From Kaistella chaponensis (GTDB taxonomy: Bacteria > Bacteroidota > Bacteroidia > Flavobacteriales > Weeksellaceae): a stretch of DNA of 41,257 bases. Positions 1 through 7,101 of this stretch are shown piece after piece. The translations under genes and the position numbers were made by a program. The notes below the pieces were generated by a model. It made no database searches, was not told where the DNA came from, and saw only the letters and a list, made by a program, of their open reading frames with translations. Numbering within the stretch: position 1 is the stretch's first letter; each line of letters starts with the position of its first letter. The stretch lies in assembly GCF_900156725.1 (NCBI RefSeq), contig NZ_FTOI01000018.1, positions 1 to 41,257 of the forward strand, written 5' to 3'.

Positions 1-87
1 AATAAAATAATCCATCTCATTTTTGCAGTACTCAAATCTGGAAAAAAATATGAAAATAATTACCAAAATAGTTTGGCGGTGTCATAG
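1..87 (+). CDS. C-terminal end of a possible IS110-family transposase (partial, cut by window edge)
   Basis: Frame 1 is open from the first base to a TAG at 85-87 and gives about 28 residues. They begin NKIIHLIFAVLKSGKKYENN. From memory, IS110-type transposases often end in a similar segment (N-K-x-I/L-x-x-x-F-A-x-x-K followed by a Y-rich tail). Only the tail is visible, so completeness of the element cannot be judged. IS110 elements usually lack terminal inverted repeats, and the element may end in the gene-free stretch before 151. It could instead be chance coding, because the match rests on few residues. Confidence 0.4.
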   Translation, partial: NKIIHLIFAVLKSGKKYENNYQNSLAVS

Positions 88-150
88 AAATCAAGTCGGG
101 TCGCAAATCTAGTTTTTTAAACAAGTCCTCGAAAAGCCAGACGTTTTTAT

Positions 151-158
151 TATATTTG
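151..158 (+). promoter_or_regulatory. Candidate -7 box for ggt
   Basis: TATATTTG fits the Bacteroidota -7 consensus TAnnTTTG and lies 16 bases before the ATG at 174. No clear TTG -33 element is seen at the usual distance. The 5' leader would be only about 10 bases. Confidence 0.35.
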
Positions 159-173
159 GTCAAATATCTACGC

Positions 174-1859
174 ATGAAAAAGTTTACATTGCTTTTGCTT
201 CTTTTTTCTCAGCTTGTTTTTGCACAGTTTACCGACATTAATATCGTTAAAGAAATTCATGCTAAAAATAAAGGTTTGGTTGTTTCAGCCCATCCTTTGG
301 CAAGTGAAGCTGGCGCAAAAATGATGAAAATGGGCGGAAATGCTTATGACGCCGTGATTGCAACACAACTTGCTTTAGCCGTAGTTTATCCGCAAGCTGG
401 AAACATTGGCGGCGGTGGATTTTTAGTAGGCGTAAAAAATAATGGAGAGAAATTCACCATTGATTTCCGCGAAACCGCGCCCGAAAAAGCTTCCAAAGAC
501 ATGTATCTCGACAAAAAAGGAAATGCCAATACCGATCTTTCTCAAAACGGCAGATTAGCAGTAGGAATTCCGGGTTCTGTTGCGGGATATTTTGCTACTT
601 TAAAATATGCGAAACTTCCGATGGAAAAACTCATTCAACCCGCCATTGATCTTGCGGAACAAGGGTTTTCTATAACAGAAAGAGAAGCCAATTTGCTCAA
701 CAATCAAATGCAATTTTTTGATCAACACAATACCAATAAAACTGTTTTTCAAAAAACGGCTCCATGGAAACAAGACGATATTTTGGTTCAGAAAGAATTA
801 GCTGCGACTTTAAAATTGATTCAAAAAGAGGGAGCAAAAGGTTTCTATGAAGGTAAAACTGCAGAATTGTTAGTCGCTGAGATGAAACGCGGAAACGGAA
901 TTATCACTTTAAATGACCTGAAAAATTATAAAGTCATCGAAAGAAAACCGCTTGCTTTTAATTACAAAGGAAATGAAGTGGTTTCCATGCCTTTGCCTTC
1001 AAGTGGGGGAATTCTTTTAGCGCAAATGTTGAAAATGGCAAGTTTCGAGAATCTTGAAAATCACGCGCAAAATTCTACGCAAGCGGTGCAAATAATGGTT
1101 GAAGCAGAACGTAGAGCTTTTGCTGATAGAGCAGAATATATGGGAGATCCGGAGTTTATTCAAGATCAAACTGCGAGGTTAATTTCTGAGGAATATTTAA
1201 AAAACCGCTGGAAAAGCTTCAATAAAAATGCTGCGACACCAAGTTCAGAAGTTGGTAAAATTATCGCGCAACCCAAAGAATCTACCGAAACGACTCACAT
1301 CTCCATCGTTGATAAAGACGGAAATGCAGTTGCAGTGACGACTACTTTAAACGGACTTTATGGAAGCAAAGTGGTTGTTTCTGGTGCAGGATTTTTCTTG
1401 AATAATGAAATGGATGATTTCTCCGTAAAACCAGGTGTTCCCAATATGTTTGGCGCAGTTGGTGGCGAAGCAAATTCCATAAAACCCGGAAAAAGAATGT
1501 TGAGTTCCATGACTCCGACCATCGTTTTAAAAAATGGCAAACCCTATATTATTGTAGGAACACCGGGAGGAACTACAATTCCGACTTCGGTTTTTCAATC
1601 GATTGTAAATGTTTTAGATTTTAAATTGAGTCCAAATATGACCATCAATTCGCCGAAATTTCACCATCAATGGTTGCCTGAAACGGTGATGGTCGAAAAG
1701 AATTTCCCCGAATCTACGATTTTAGATTTAGAAAAATTGAAGTATAAAATAGAAAGAATCTCCCAACTCGGACGAACAGAAATGATCGTAATCGATGAAA
1801 AAGGAAGTGCTGTTGCGGTTGCAGACGGTCGAGGTGATGATTCTGTGGCAGTACAATAA
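174..1859 (+). CDS. ggt: Gamma-glutamyltransferase, exported
   Basis: Ntn-hydrolase of the gamma-glutamyltranspeptidase family. It cleaves the gamma-glutamyl bond of glutathione and related compounds in the periplasm and matures by self-cleavage into large and small subunits. I chose the ATG at 174 because it begins a classic signal peptide (MKKFTLLLLLF...VFAQ). An upstream TTG at 156 only adds six residues and lies on the likely -7 box. The autocleavage motif T-T-H-I-S is seen with its first Thr near residue 373, followed by DKDGNAVAVTTTLNG. The G-rich small-subunit segments (MLSSMTPTIV, GTPGGTTIP) are present. The length of about 561 residues fits the family. A Crp-like regulator gene starts 10 bases downstream and is probably co-transcribed. 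The call is secure at family level; the physiological substrate is not shown. Confidence 0.93.
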   Translation: MKKFTLLLLLFSQLVFAQFTDINIVKEIHAKNKGLVVSAHPLASEAGAKMMKMGGNAYDAVIATQLALAVVYPQAGNIGGGGFLVGVKNNGEKFTIDFRETAPEKASKDMYLDKKGNANTDLSQNGRLAVGIPGSVAGYFATLKYAKLPMEKLIQPAIDLAEQGFSITEREANLLNNQMQFFDQHNTNKTVFQKTAPWKQDDILVQKELAATLKLIQKEGAKGFYEGKTAELLVAEMKRGNGIITLNDLKNYKVIERKPLAFNYKGNEVVSMPLPSSGGILLAQMLKMASFENLENHAQNSTQAVQIMVEAERRAFADRAEYMGDPEFIQDQTARLISEEYLKNRWKSFNKNAATPSSEVGKIIAQPKESTETTHISIVDKDGNAVAVTTTLNGLYGSKVVVSGAGFFLNNEMDDFSVKPGVPNMFGAVGGEANSIKPGKRMLSSMTPTIVLKNGKPYIIVGTPGGTTIPTSVFQSIVNVLDFKLSPNMTINSPKFHHQWLPETVMVEKNFPESTILDLEKLKYKIERISQLGRTEMIVIDEKGSAVAVADGRGDDSVAVQ

Positions 1860-1869
1860 GCGTATAAAA

Positions 1870-2478
1870 ATGACAGAACAAACCAGATTTAAAGAGAAGC
1901 TTAGGAAGAAATTATTATCCATTAAACCAGATTTCAATGATCATGATTTAGAGACCGGGATCGAACGGTTTAAATTGTTTGAAGGGAAAGCCGGAGATCT
2001 TATTGTGAAAAAGGGAGAAAGATGCGATACTATTTTTCTCGCCGAAAAATCCATAAGCAGATGTTATATTTGGGATGAAAATCACGAAGAAAAAACAATT
2101 TGGATAGAACCTGAAATGAGTTTTCTTACGGAGTTTAAAAGCTTTAAATCTGGAGAAAAAAGTGGAGCAAACATTCACTTATACGAGGATTCACTCGTGT
2201 ATCTTATCGAAAGGGAGCAACTGTTTAATCTGTACGAATCTTATCACGAATGGGCTTTACTCGGCATCCTTTTTTTAGAAGAATTTCTGCATTATACCAT
2301 GGCTTTTTCTCATCAAATGCATTTTAATAATGCTACACAAAATTATAAGCTGATCGAAGAGAAGTATCTTCGGTATTTAAATATTGTTCCGTTAAAACAT
2401 ATTGCATCTCGTTTGAATATATCACCTGTTCATCTTTCTCGAATTAGAAATAAACCGGGTGAAAATAGTAAAAATTAA
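1870..2478 (+). CDS. Crp/Fnr-family transcriptional regulator
   Basis: About 202 residues. Residues 25-140 fit a cyclic-nucleotide-binding-type beta roll (FEGKAGDLIVKKGERCDTIFLAEKG-like pattern). The C-terminus carries a compact helix-turn-helix, HIASRLNISPVHLSRIRNK, as in the many Bacteroidota Crp-like regulators. The ATG at 1870 gives MTEQTRF; a longer frame from 1795 overlaps ggt and is not needed. The gene follows ggt by 10 bases, so it may share its transcript. The ligand is unknown; no Cys cluster for an Fnr-type iron-sulfur centre is seen. Target genes cannot be deduced. Confidence 0.85.
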   Translation: MTEQTRFKEKLRKKLLSIKPDFNDHDLETGIERFKLFEGKAGDLIVKKGERCDTIFLAEKSISRCYIWDENHEEKTIWIEPEMSFLTEFKSFKSGEKSGANIHLYEDSLVYLIEREQLFNLYESYHEWALLGILFLEEFLHYTMAFSHQMHFNNATQNYKLIEEKYLRYLNIVPLKHIASRLNISPVHLSRIRNKPGENSKN

Positions 2479-2489
2479 CAAATGTTTAG

Positions 2490-2518
2490 TTGATCTTATC
2501 AATGAACTCATAAATTTG
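2490..2518 (+). promoter_or_regulatory. Candidate promoter for a small transcript
   Basis: TTG at 2490-2492 and TAAATTTG at 2511-2518 are separated by 18 bases, a good match to the Bacteroidota TTG / TAnnTTTG promoter. It lies just after the Crp-like gene and 11 bases before the small ORF at 2529. Confidence 0.5.
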
Positions 2519-2528
2519 CCACACACAA

Positions 2529-2609
2529 ATGATGAAGAAGAATTACACGATTCTTCTCTTTTTAACTTCTGCAGCGCTCATTTATTTTTTTCAAAAAACC
2601 TATAAATAG
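2529..2609 (+). CDS. Putative 26-residue single-pass membrane miniprotein
   Basis: Two tandem ATGs at 2529 and 2532 open a 26-codon frame ending in TAG at 2607-2609. The product starts with MMKKNY, has a hydrophobic run (ILLFLTSAALIYFF) and a basic tail (QKTYK). This is the layout of a tiny inner-membrane protein or an orphan signal-anchor. A good promoter lies directly upstream and a hairpin overlaps its end, with the stop codon in the hairpin loop. No homology can be claimed. The same transcript could instead be a small non-coding RNA. Confidence 0.4.
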   Translation: MMKKNYTILLFLTSAALIYFFQKTYK

Positions 2610-2622
2610 CGTTTTTTGAAAA
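2588..2622 (+). terminator. Inverted repeat, probable terminator
   Basis: Twelve-base arms TTTTCAAAAAAC / GTTTTTTGAAAA pair perfectly around an 11-base loop (2600-2610), followed by a T-rich stretch. It would end the small transcript from 2490. It may also stop the minus-strand carotenoid operon, whose last gene ends at 2701. Confidence 0.5.
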
Positions 2623-2700
2623 TTATTTTTATAATTAGTCGTCAGAAGTTCATTTCTTTTGATCAAGCAATTTTACTTCACTGATTTTATAGAAAGTCAA

Positions 2701-4128
2701 TTATTTTCCTGCTAATTTTTTCAACATTCCATTAAAAATTAAGCCATGAAAAGGCAGAACGGAATACCAATACAATCTACCCGACAATCCAAGCGGACGA
2801 AAAGTAGCTTCCTGATGCAAAATGCCATCTTTAATTTTGAATTCTAACCAAGCTTCACCCGGAAGTTTCATTTCAGCGAAAAGCAAGAGCCTTTTTTTAT
2901 CTTTGTCAGCATATAAAACGCGCCAAAAATCTACAGAATCTCCCGCTTCTAATTCAGTCATATTTCGGCGACCTCTTCGTAATCCGACACCACCAAAAAC
3001 TTTGTCTAGAAATCCCCTGATTCTCCACAAGAAATCTGCGTAATACCAACCGGTGGTACCACCAATACTGAAGATTCGATTAAGTGTTGCGGTCTCATCA
3101 TCGGTTTTTACTTCGCGAATATCTTTGAAGCAGCCTTCATCAGGAACTTCTAAGTATTGCCAAACTTGTCGGGTATGAAACTGACTCGTAAAGGAATCGT
3201 ACCAACTCGACAATACATTATTTTGCTTAATCTTATCGAACGCCAGTTTGATGGCTTCCTGATAAGAAAAAAGATGAATTCCTAGTTTTTCGGCAAGATC
3301 ATTTTTGGTAGCAACGACATCTATTTTCATACTGTCGACTAAATTTTGGGCCAGAAAATAACTCGTAGAAGTCACGAAATACAACCAGTACGAAGATAAT
3401 TTGGGCGTCATCACGGGAACAATAAAAATAGTTCGCTTTAATCCTCGGATTTCAGCATACTGCAAAAGCATTTGCTTGTAAGTTAGAACGTCGGTTCCGG
3501 CAATATCGTAATGTTGATTATACGTAAATTCTTTTCCAAGAACACCATTTAAATATTGAATAACATTTCGAATCGCGATTGGTTGACATTTCGTATTCAG
3601 CCATTTTGGGGTGATCATGATTGGCAATTTTTCTACGATATCACGAATGATTTCAAAAGAGGCACTTCCGGATCCAACGATTATTCCCGCACGAAGACTT
3701 GTTAAGCCATAATTCGAACTTTGCAAAGCTTCCTCTACATTTTTTCTAGATTGTAAGTGCTTTGAAAGCTTTTCCTCATTGATAATTCCCGTTAAAAAGA
3801 CAACTTGTTGAACCTTTGTTTTTTCTAATGCTTTGCGAAAATTTTCCGCTGAAATTTTTTCTTTTTCCTCAAAATCACCTTCATTGGAAGACATGGAATG
3901 GATCAAATAATAAGCAGTATCAAGATCTTGCGGAATATTATCTAAAGTTTTTTCATCTAAAAAATCGTTTTCAATAACTTCTATTTGATCTAAATTATTT
4001 TTAAATAATTGAGTACCGAAACGTTTCTGATCTCTCACAGAACATACAATATGGTGACCTTCTTCTAAAAGCTGAATAAGAAGCCTTTTCCCAATATAAC
4101 CAGTGACGCCTGTGAGAAGTATTTTCAT
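2701..4128 (-). CDS. SDR-type NAD(P)-binding protein with C-terminal DUF2867 domain
   Basis: 475 residues. The N-terminus has an extended-SDR Rossmann motif (TGVTGYIG, residues 6-13) followed by atypical-SDR sequence (YYLIHSM, LRAGIIVGSGS). From about residue 310 the protein matches the pattern of DUF2867, ending WYWYSVLPFHG-like (LYWYSVLPFHGLIF). Such fusions occur in many bacteria with unknown substrate. Its start overlaps the preceding SRPBCC gene by 4 bases, so it is the last gene of the carotenoid operon. It may act on a membrane or lipid product, but this is inference from position only. Confidence 0.8.
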   Translation of the reverse strand: MKILLTGVTGYIGKRLLIQLLEEGHHIVCSVRDQKRFGTQLFKNNLDQIEVIENDFLDEKTLDNIPQDLDTAYYLIHSMSSNEGDFEEKEKISAENFRKALEKTKVQQVVFLTGIINEEKLSKHLQSRKNVEEALQSSNYGLTSLRAGIIVGSGSASFEIIRDIVEKLPIMITPKWLNTKCQPIAIRNVIQYLNGVLGKEFTYNQHYDIAGTDVLTYKQMLLQYAEIRGLKRTIFIVPVMTPKLSSYWLYFVTSTSYFLAQNLVDSMKIDVVATKNDLAEKLGIHLFSYQEAIKLAFDKIKQNNVLSSWYDSFTSQFHTRQVWQYLEVPDEGCFKDIREVKTDDETATLNRIFSIGGTTGWYYADFLWRIRGFLDKVFGGVGLRRGRRNMTELEAGDSVDFWRVLYADKDKKRLLLFAEMKLPGEAWLEFKIKDGILHQEATFRPLGLSGRLYWYSVLPFHGLIFNGMLKKLAGK

Positions 4129-4610
4129 GATGTAAAGTATTTTTCTAAAATGGTAAATCGACTTTCAAAAATAAATCTGACTTTATTTTTCACTAAAGCT
4201 CCGCCAAATAAATCTCCAAAAATCCCGAAAGGCATTTTGAAATTTACGATGTCGGTCATCTTTACTTTTCCTGCTTCAATTTCTTCAAAATGATGTTCGT
4301 GATGCCACATCGCATACGGTCCGAAACGTTGTTCATCAACAAAAAATTGATGATCTTCTAAATGCGTAATTTCTGTAATCCAATTGGATTTAATCAAAGG
4401 TAAAATTCCGATTTTATAGGTGATGATTTGGCCTTTATATGTTTTGGAGGGCGGATTATTGGTGATTTTGAAATCCATTTCCTTGGGTGTAATTTTATCC
4501 AAATTGGTAGGAATCGTAAAAAAATCCCAAGCTTTTTCCGGAGAAATGGGTAAAATCTGTTCAGAAGTTAGCGTATAAATCCCGGACTGTTTGGTGATAT
4601 TAATTTTCAT
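4125..4610 (-). CDS. SRPBCC (START-like) ligand-binding protein
   Basis: 161 residues with the SRPBCC layout: an N-terminal strand, then SPEKAWDFFTIPTNLDKITP, and a C-terminal amphipathic helix. The segment GPYAMWHHEHHFEE is typical of the subgroup found with TIGR01777/SDR proteins. The fold has a hydrophobic pocket that binds lipids or polyketides. It overlaps the downstream SDR/DUF2867 gene by 4 bases and follows crtY by 9 bases, so the two proteins probably work together. A role in handling carotenoid or another membrane lipid is possible but unproven. Confidence 0.78.
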   Translation of the reverse strand: MKINITKQSGIYTLTSEQILPISPEKAWDFFTIPTNLDKITPKEMDFKITNNPPSKTYKGQIITYKIGILPLIKSNWITEITHLEDHQFFVDEQRFGPYAMWHHEHHFEEIEAGKVKMTDIVNFKMPFGIFGDLFGGALVKNKVRFIFESRFTILEKYFTS

Positions 4611-4619
4611 CGGTTAATC

Positions 4620-5312
4620 TCAATTTTTTTTATTTTTTAAATATTCAAACACAAGGGTAATCGAATAGAGGAGTGCAAAGCAATAGAAACTGTCTTCCAA
4701 AGGAATTGTTCCCAACCGAATTCCTAAGTTCTCGGTATTGTCATAAAAAACGACGGGTTTTTCAGAATAACTTCCCGTAAGCGCAGAATTCACAAAAAAG
4801 AATGGAATAAAAATGATGATGAAACTCAAATAAAATCTTTGGGCATATTTCCATTCAAATATAATTTGTAACAGCATTAAAATGGTGAAAATCCCTACAC
4901 AAACGAAGGTGTACATTTTATCATAATTAAAAACGGTAATCAATAAACCCACAAGAAATAAAACGTAGGTGATCCATTTTGTGGTTTTTTTCTCCAATTG
5001 AATGGCCGGAAAAAAATATTTGAGCGCATAATGAATAAAAACACTCGCATAAGGAATCAGTAGAAAAAACAACCATTCTTCAAGAGGCAGTTTCAAAATC
5101 CTAAATCCGATTAAATATTGATCGTTGAAGCCCCAAACATTTTGGTAGGCAAAATAAATATCCCACAAAATAAAGATGATTCCCACTGCAATGATGGAAG
5201 TGAAATAGGCTTTCCAATGTTGAATAAAATGCATTCTTTTTTTCTCAAAACTGAAAAGAAAAGGAACGATAAAACTAAATACATCTAAAAGGAGATAATA
5301 GTAAGATTGCAA
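4620..5312 (-). CDS. crtY: Lycopene beta-cyclase, fused CrtYc/CrtYd-type integral membrane protein
   Basis: 230 residues and strongly hydrophobic, with roughly seven membrane segments. It shows the two half-domains of heterodimeric-type lycopene cyclases joined in one chain. The conserved PLEEW-LFFLLIPY motif is at residues 76-88, and its second-half counterpart IPLEDSFYCFALLY is near residues 198-211. It closes both ends of lycopene to give beta-carotene. It lies 3 bases after crtZ in the crt operon. The non-FAD membrane family, rather than the plant-like CrtY/CrtL enzyme, is clear from the TM pattern. Confidence 0.88.
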   Translation of the reverse strand: MQSYYYLLLDVFSFIVPFLFSFEKKRMHFIQHWKAYFTSIIAVGIIFILWDIYFAYQNVWGFNDQYLIGFRILKLPLEEWLFFLLIPYASVFIHYALKYFFPAIQLEKKTTKWITYVLFLVGLLITVFNYDKMYTFVCVGIFTILMLLQIIFEWKYAQRFYLSFIIIFIPFFFVNSALTGSYSEKPVVFYDNTENLGIRLGTIPLEDSFYCFALLYSITLVFEYLKNKKN

Positions 5313-5315
5313 GAT

Positions 5316-5792
5316 TTATTTTTTTGAGGTTGATAATCGGGCTTCTCTGAAATACTTCATCGGTACGAACAACATTCCGAAACATTCACCGTCTTCTTTG
5401 CCTAAATGTTTATGATGAATTTTGTGAGCTTTTCTTAAACCTCGCAAATACCAATTGTTGGTATTGTCAAACCACTTGAATCTGCGATGAATCAAAACAT
5501 CATGAACCGTAAAATAGGCGATTCCGTATAACAAAATTCCTAAACCCACGAAAAACATCCAATTGAATTCACCGCGTGTTCCGAAGTAAAAAAGCATCAT
5601 ACTGGGAACAGCAAACACCACAAAGAAAGCATCATTCTTTTCAAAAACGTGTGGATATCCCGGTTGATGGTGATCTTCATGCAAAAACCATCCTGCAGAA
5701 CCGTGCATGACAAACTTATGAGTAAGCCAAGTAACGCCTTCCATCGTAATGAAAACCCCGAGTGTTAAAAAAATATAGCCTACAAATTCCAT
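5316..5792 (-). CDS. crtZ: Beta-carotene hydroxylase (fatty acid hydroxylase superfamily)
   Basis: 158 residues, a di-iron membrane hydroxylase. The histidine clusters are all visible: HKFVMH (25-30), HEDHH (38-42), HDVLIH (97-102) and HKIHHKH (123-129). It adds 3-hydroxyl groups to the beta-rings of beta-carotene, giving cryptoxanthin and then zeaxanthin. It sits between crtY and a secreted-protein gene with gaps of 3 and 1 bases, which implies translational coupling. No ketolase gene is seen here, so zeaxanthin is the predicted end product of this cluster. Confidence 0.9.
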   Translation of the reverse strand: MEFVGYIFLTLGVFITMEGVTWLTHKFVMHGSAGWFLHEDHHQPGYPHVFEKNDAFFVVFAVPSMMLFYFGTRGEFNWMFFVGLGILLYGIAYFTVHDVLIHRRFKWFDNTNNWYLRGLRKAHKIHHKHLGKEDGECFGMLFVPMKYFREARLSTSKK

Positions 5793-5793
5793 T

Positions 5794-6252
5794 TTATAAT
5801 TTTAAATAATTTTTAATATACAATTTTAGATCATCGTCTTCTGTACTTTTATATGTCCTGGTTAAAAAAGTACGGTCTTCGGAAATATTTTGTGTATATC
5901 CCAATATTCGGGGTGCTTTTTCCTGGGTAATCAGTCGCATCAATCTGATTTCTAAATTTCCCGGATCTGATTTTACCGCATATTCCAACGTTTTTTTTCC
6001 GTCGTTGAAATACTTCATTTTTTTCAGAGGGTTAAAAATATGTTTCGCCATAAAAAACTGTCCTACCGCCAAAAAACCGGCATACAGCGGTTTGTTGGTT
6101 TTTTTATAGGCGATGGTCGATTTTTCTATTAAATCTTTCGCTGCCTTTTCTGAACTTTCGCCAGACTTCAGCAAAGTCCTGTATTCATTTAAGTTTTGCG
6201 ACAACATCATCTGTGAAAATATTAAAAATATAAGGATAATCCATTTTTTCAT
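5794..6252 (-). CDS. Exported protein of unknown function in the crt operon
   Basis: 152 residues. It starts with a signal peptide (MKKWIILIFLIFSQMMLSQ), and the mature part is rich in Lys, Leu and helix formers. The pattern of short paired helices (residues 25-105) resembles a TPR-like fold, and LRLM-type motifs (LEIRLMRLITQEKAP) are visible. The start codon overlaps the crtB stop by 1 base, and crtZ follows after 1 base, so expression is tied to carotenoid synthesis. From memory, similar small proteins recur at this position in flavobacterial carotenoid clusters. No function is known to me; a periplasmic role in pigment placement is speculation. Confidence 0.75.
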   Translation of the reverse strand: MKKWIILIFLIFSQMMLSQNLNEYRTLLKSGESSEKAAKDLIEKSTIAYKKTNKPLYAGFLAVGQFFMAKHIFNPLKKMKYFNDGKKTLEYAVKSDPGNLEIRLMRLITQEKAPRILGYTQNISEDRTFLTRTYKSTEDDDLKLYIKNYLKL

Positions 6253-7097
6253 TAAAGTAAATTCAGATTTTTATTTAAGATCATTTCCCCAAAAAGATAC
6301 ATTTTTCGTGCATTACTCACGCGGATTCTTTTGGTCAAAAGCAAATCGGGCCTTGTTCTTCTAATTTTTTTCAAGAGGTTGAAATAATATTTATACGCCA
6401 TGAAAACAGCTAATTTACTGGAAATAGGCAACATTTTGATTCCGATTTTTGCGTGTTCAAAATCATTTGCAATATCTTTTTCGATGGTGATTTTATCTTG
6501 TTTGGAAAAATTTTTGAAATCAACCCCTGGAAAATAAGTGCGGTTTAAATCGGTAAAATCGGCATTAATATCACGCAAAAAATTAATTTTTTGAAAAGCA
6601 GCTCCTAAACTTTGTGCATAAGGTTTTAGTTTTTCATACTCTTTTTCATTGCCATTTACGAATACTTTCAAACACATCAAACCTACTACTTCTGCAGATC
6701 CATAAATATATTCGTTGTACTTTTCATCATTCAAATCCTTGATTTCACCTAAATCCATCTTCATCGAATGTAAAAATGCGTCCACTAAATGTTGAGGAAT
6801 ATTTTTTTCGCGCTGTGTAAGACAAAATGAATGCAAAATGGGATTGAGCGAAATGCCATTCTCTTTTGCAGATTCGTAATTCTGCTCAAATTCTGACATC
6901 AGTTTTGCTTTGTCGTAATCATGAAAAGTATCTACAATTTCGTCCGCTAATCTTACAAAACCATAAATATTATAGATGTGTTGACGAATCTCTGGGTGAA
7001 AAAGTGACGAGGCTTTATAAAATGAAGTGCTGTATTTTTCAGTAACCATCTTTGAAGATTGCCCACAAAATGAATTGAAAATTTCTAAATTATTCAT
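6252..7097 (-). CDS. crtB: Phytoene synthase (squalene/phytoene synthase family)
   Basis: 281 residues. It condenses two geranylgeranyl diphosphates to phytoene. The two Asp-rich substrate/Mg motifs are present: DEIVD at 52-56, and RDINAD near 175-180 followed by NRTYFP. Length and order fit the trans-isoprenyl head-to-head synthases. It lies 4 bases after crtI and overlaps the next gene by 1 base. No GGPP synthase gene is in the window, so the precursor must come from elsewhere in the genome. Confidence 0.92.
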   Translation of the reverse strand: MNNLEIFNSFCGQSSKMVTEKYSTSFYKASSLFHPEIRQHIYNIYGFVRLADEIVDTFHDYDKAKLMSEFEQNYESAKENGISLNPILHSFCLTQREKNIPQHLVDAFLHSMKMDLGEIKDLNDEKYNEYIYGSAEVVGLMCLKVFVNGNEKEYEKLKPYAQSLGAAFQKINFLRDINADFTDLNRTYFPGVDFKNFSKQDKITIEKDIANDFEHAKIGIKMLPISSKLAVFMAYKYYFNLLKKIRRTRPDLLLTKRIRVSNARKMYLFGEMILNKNLNLL

Positions 7098-7101
7098 GAT
7101 A

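Noticed and set aside
156..173. Upstream TTG start for ggt
   Set aside because: It lies on the -7 box and places six residues before a perfect signal peptide.
32..175. Minus-strand frame of 47 codons overlapping the start of ggt
   Set aside because: It overlaps the probable ggt promoter and start codon, and the plus-strand transposase tail reads more like a known family. It could be a remnant but cannot be supported.
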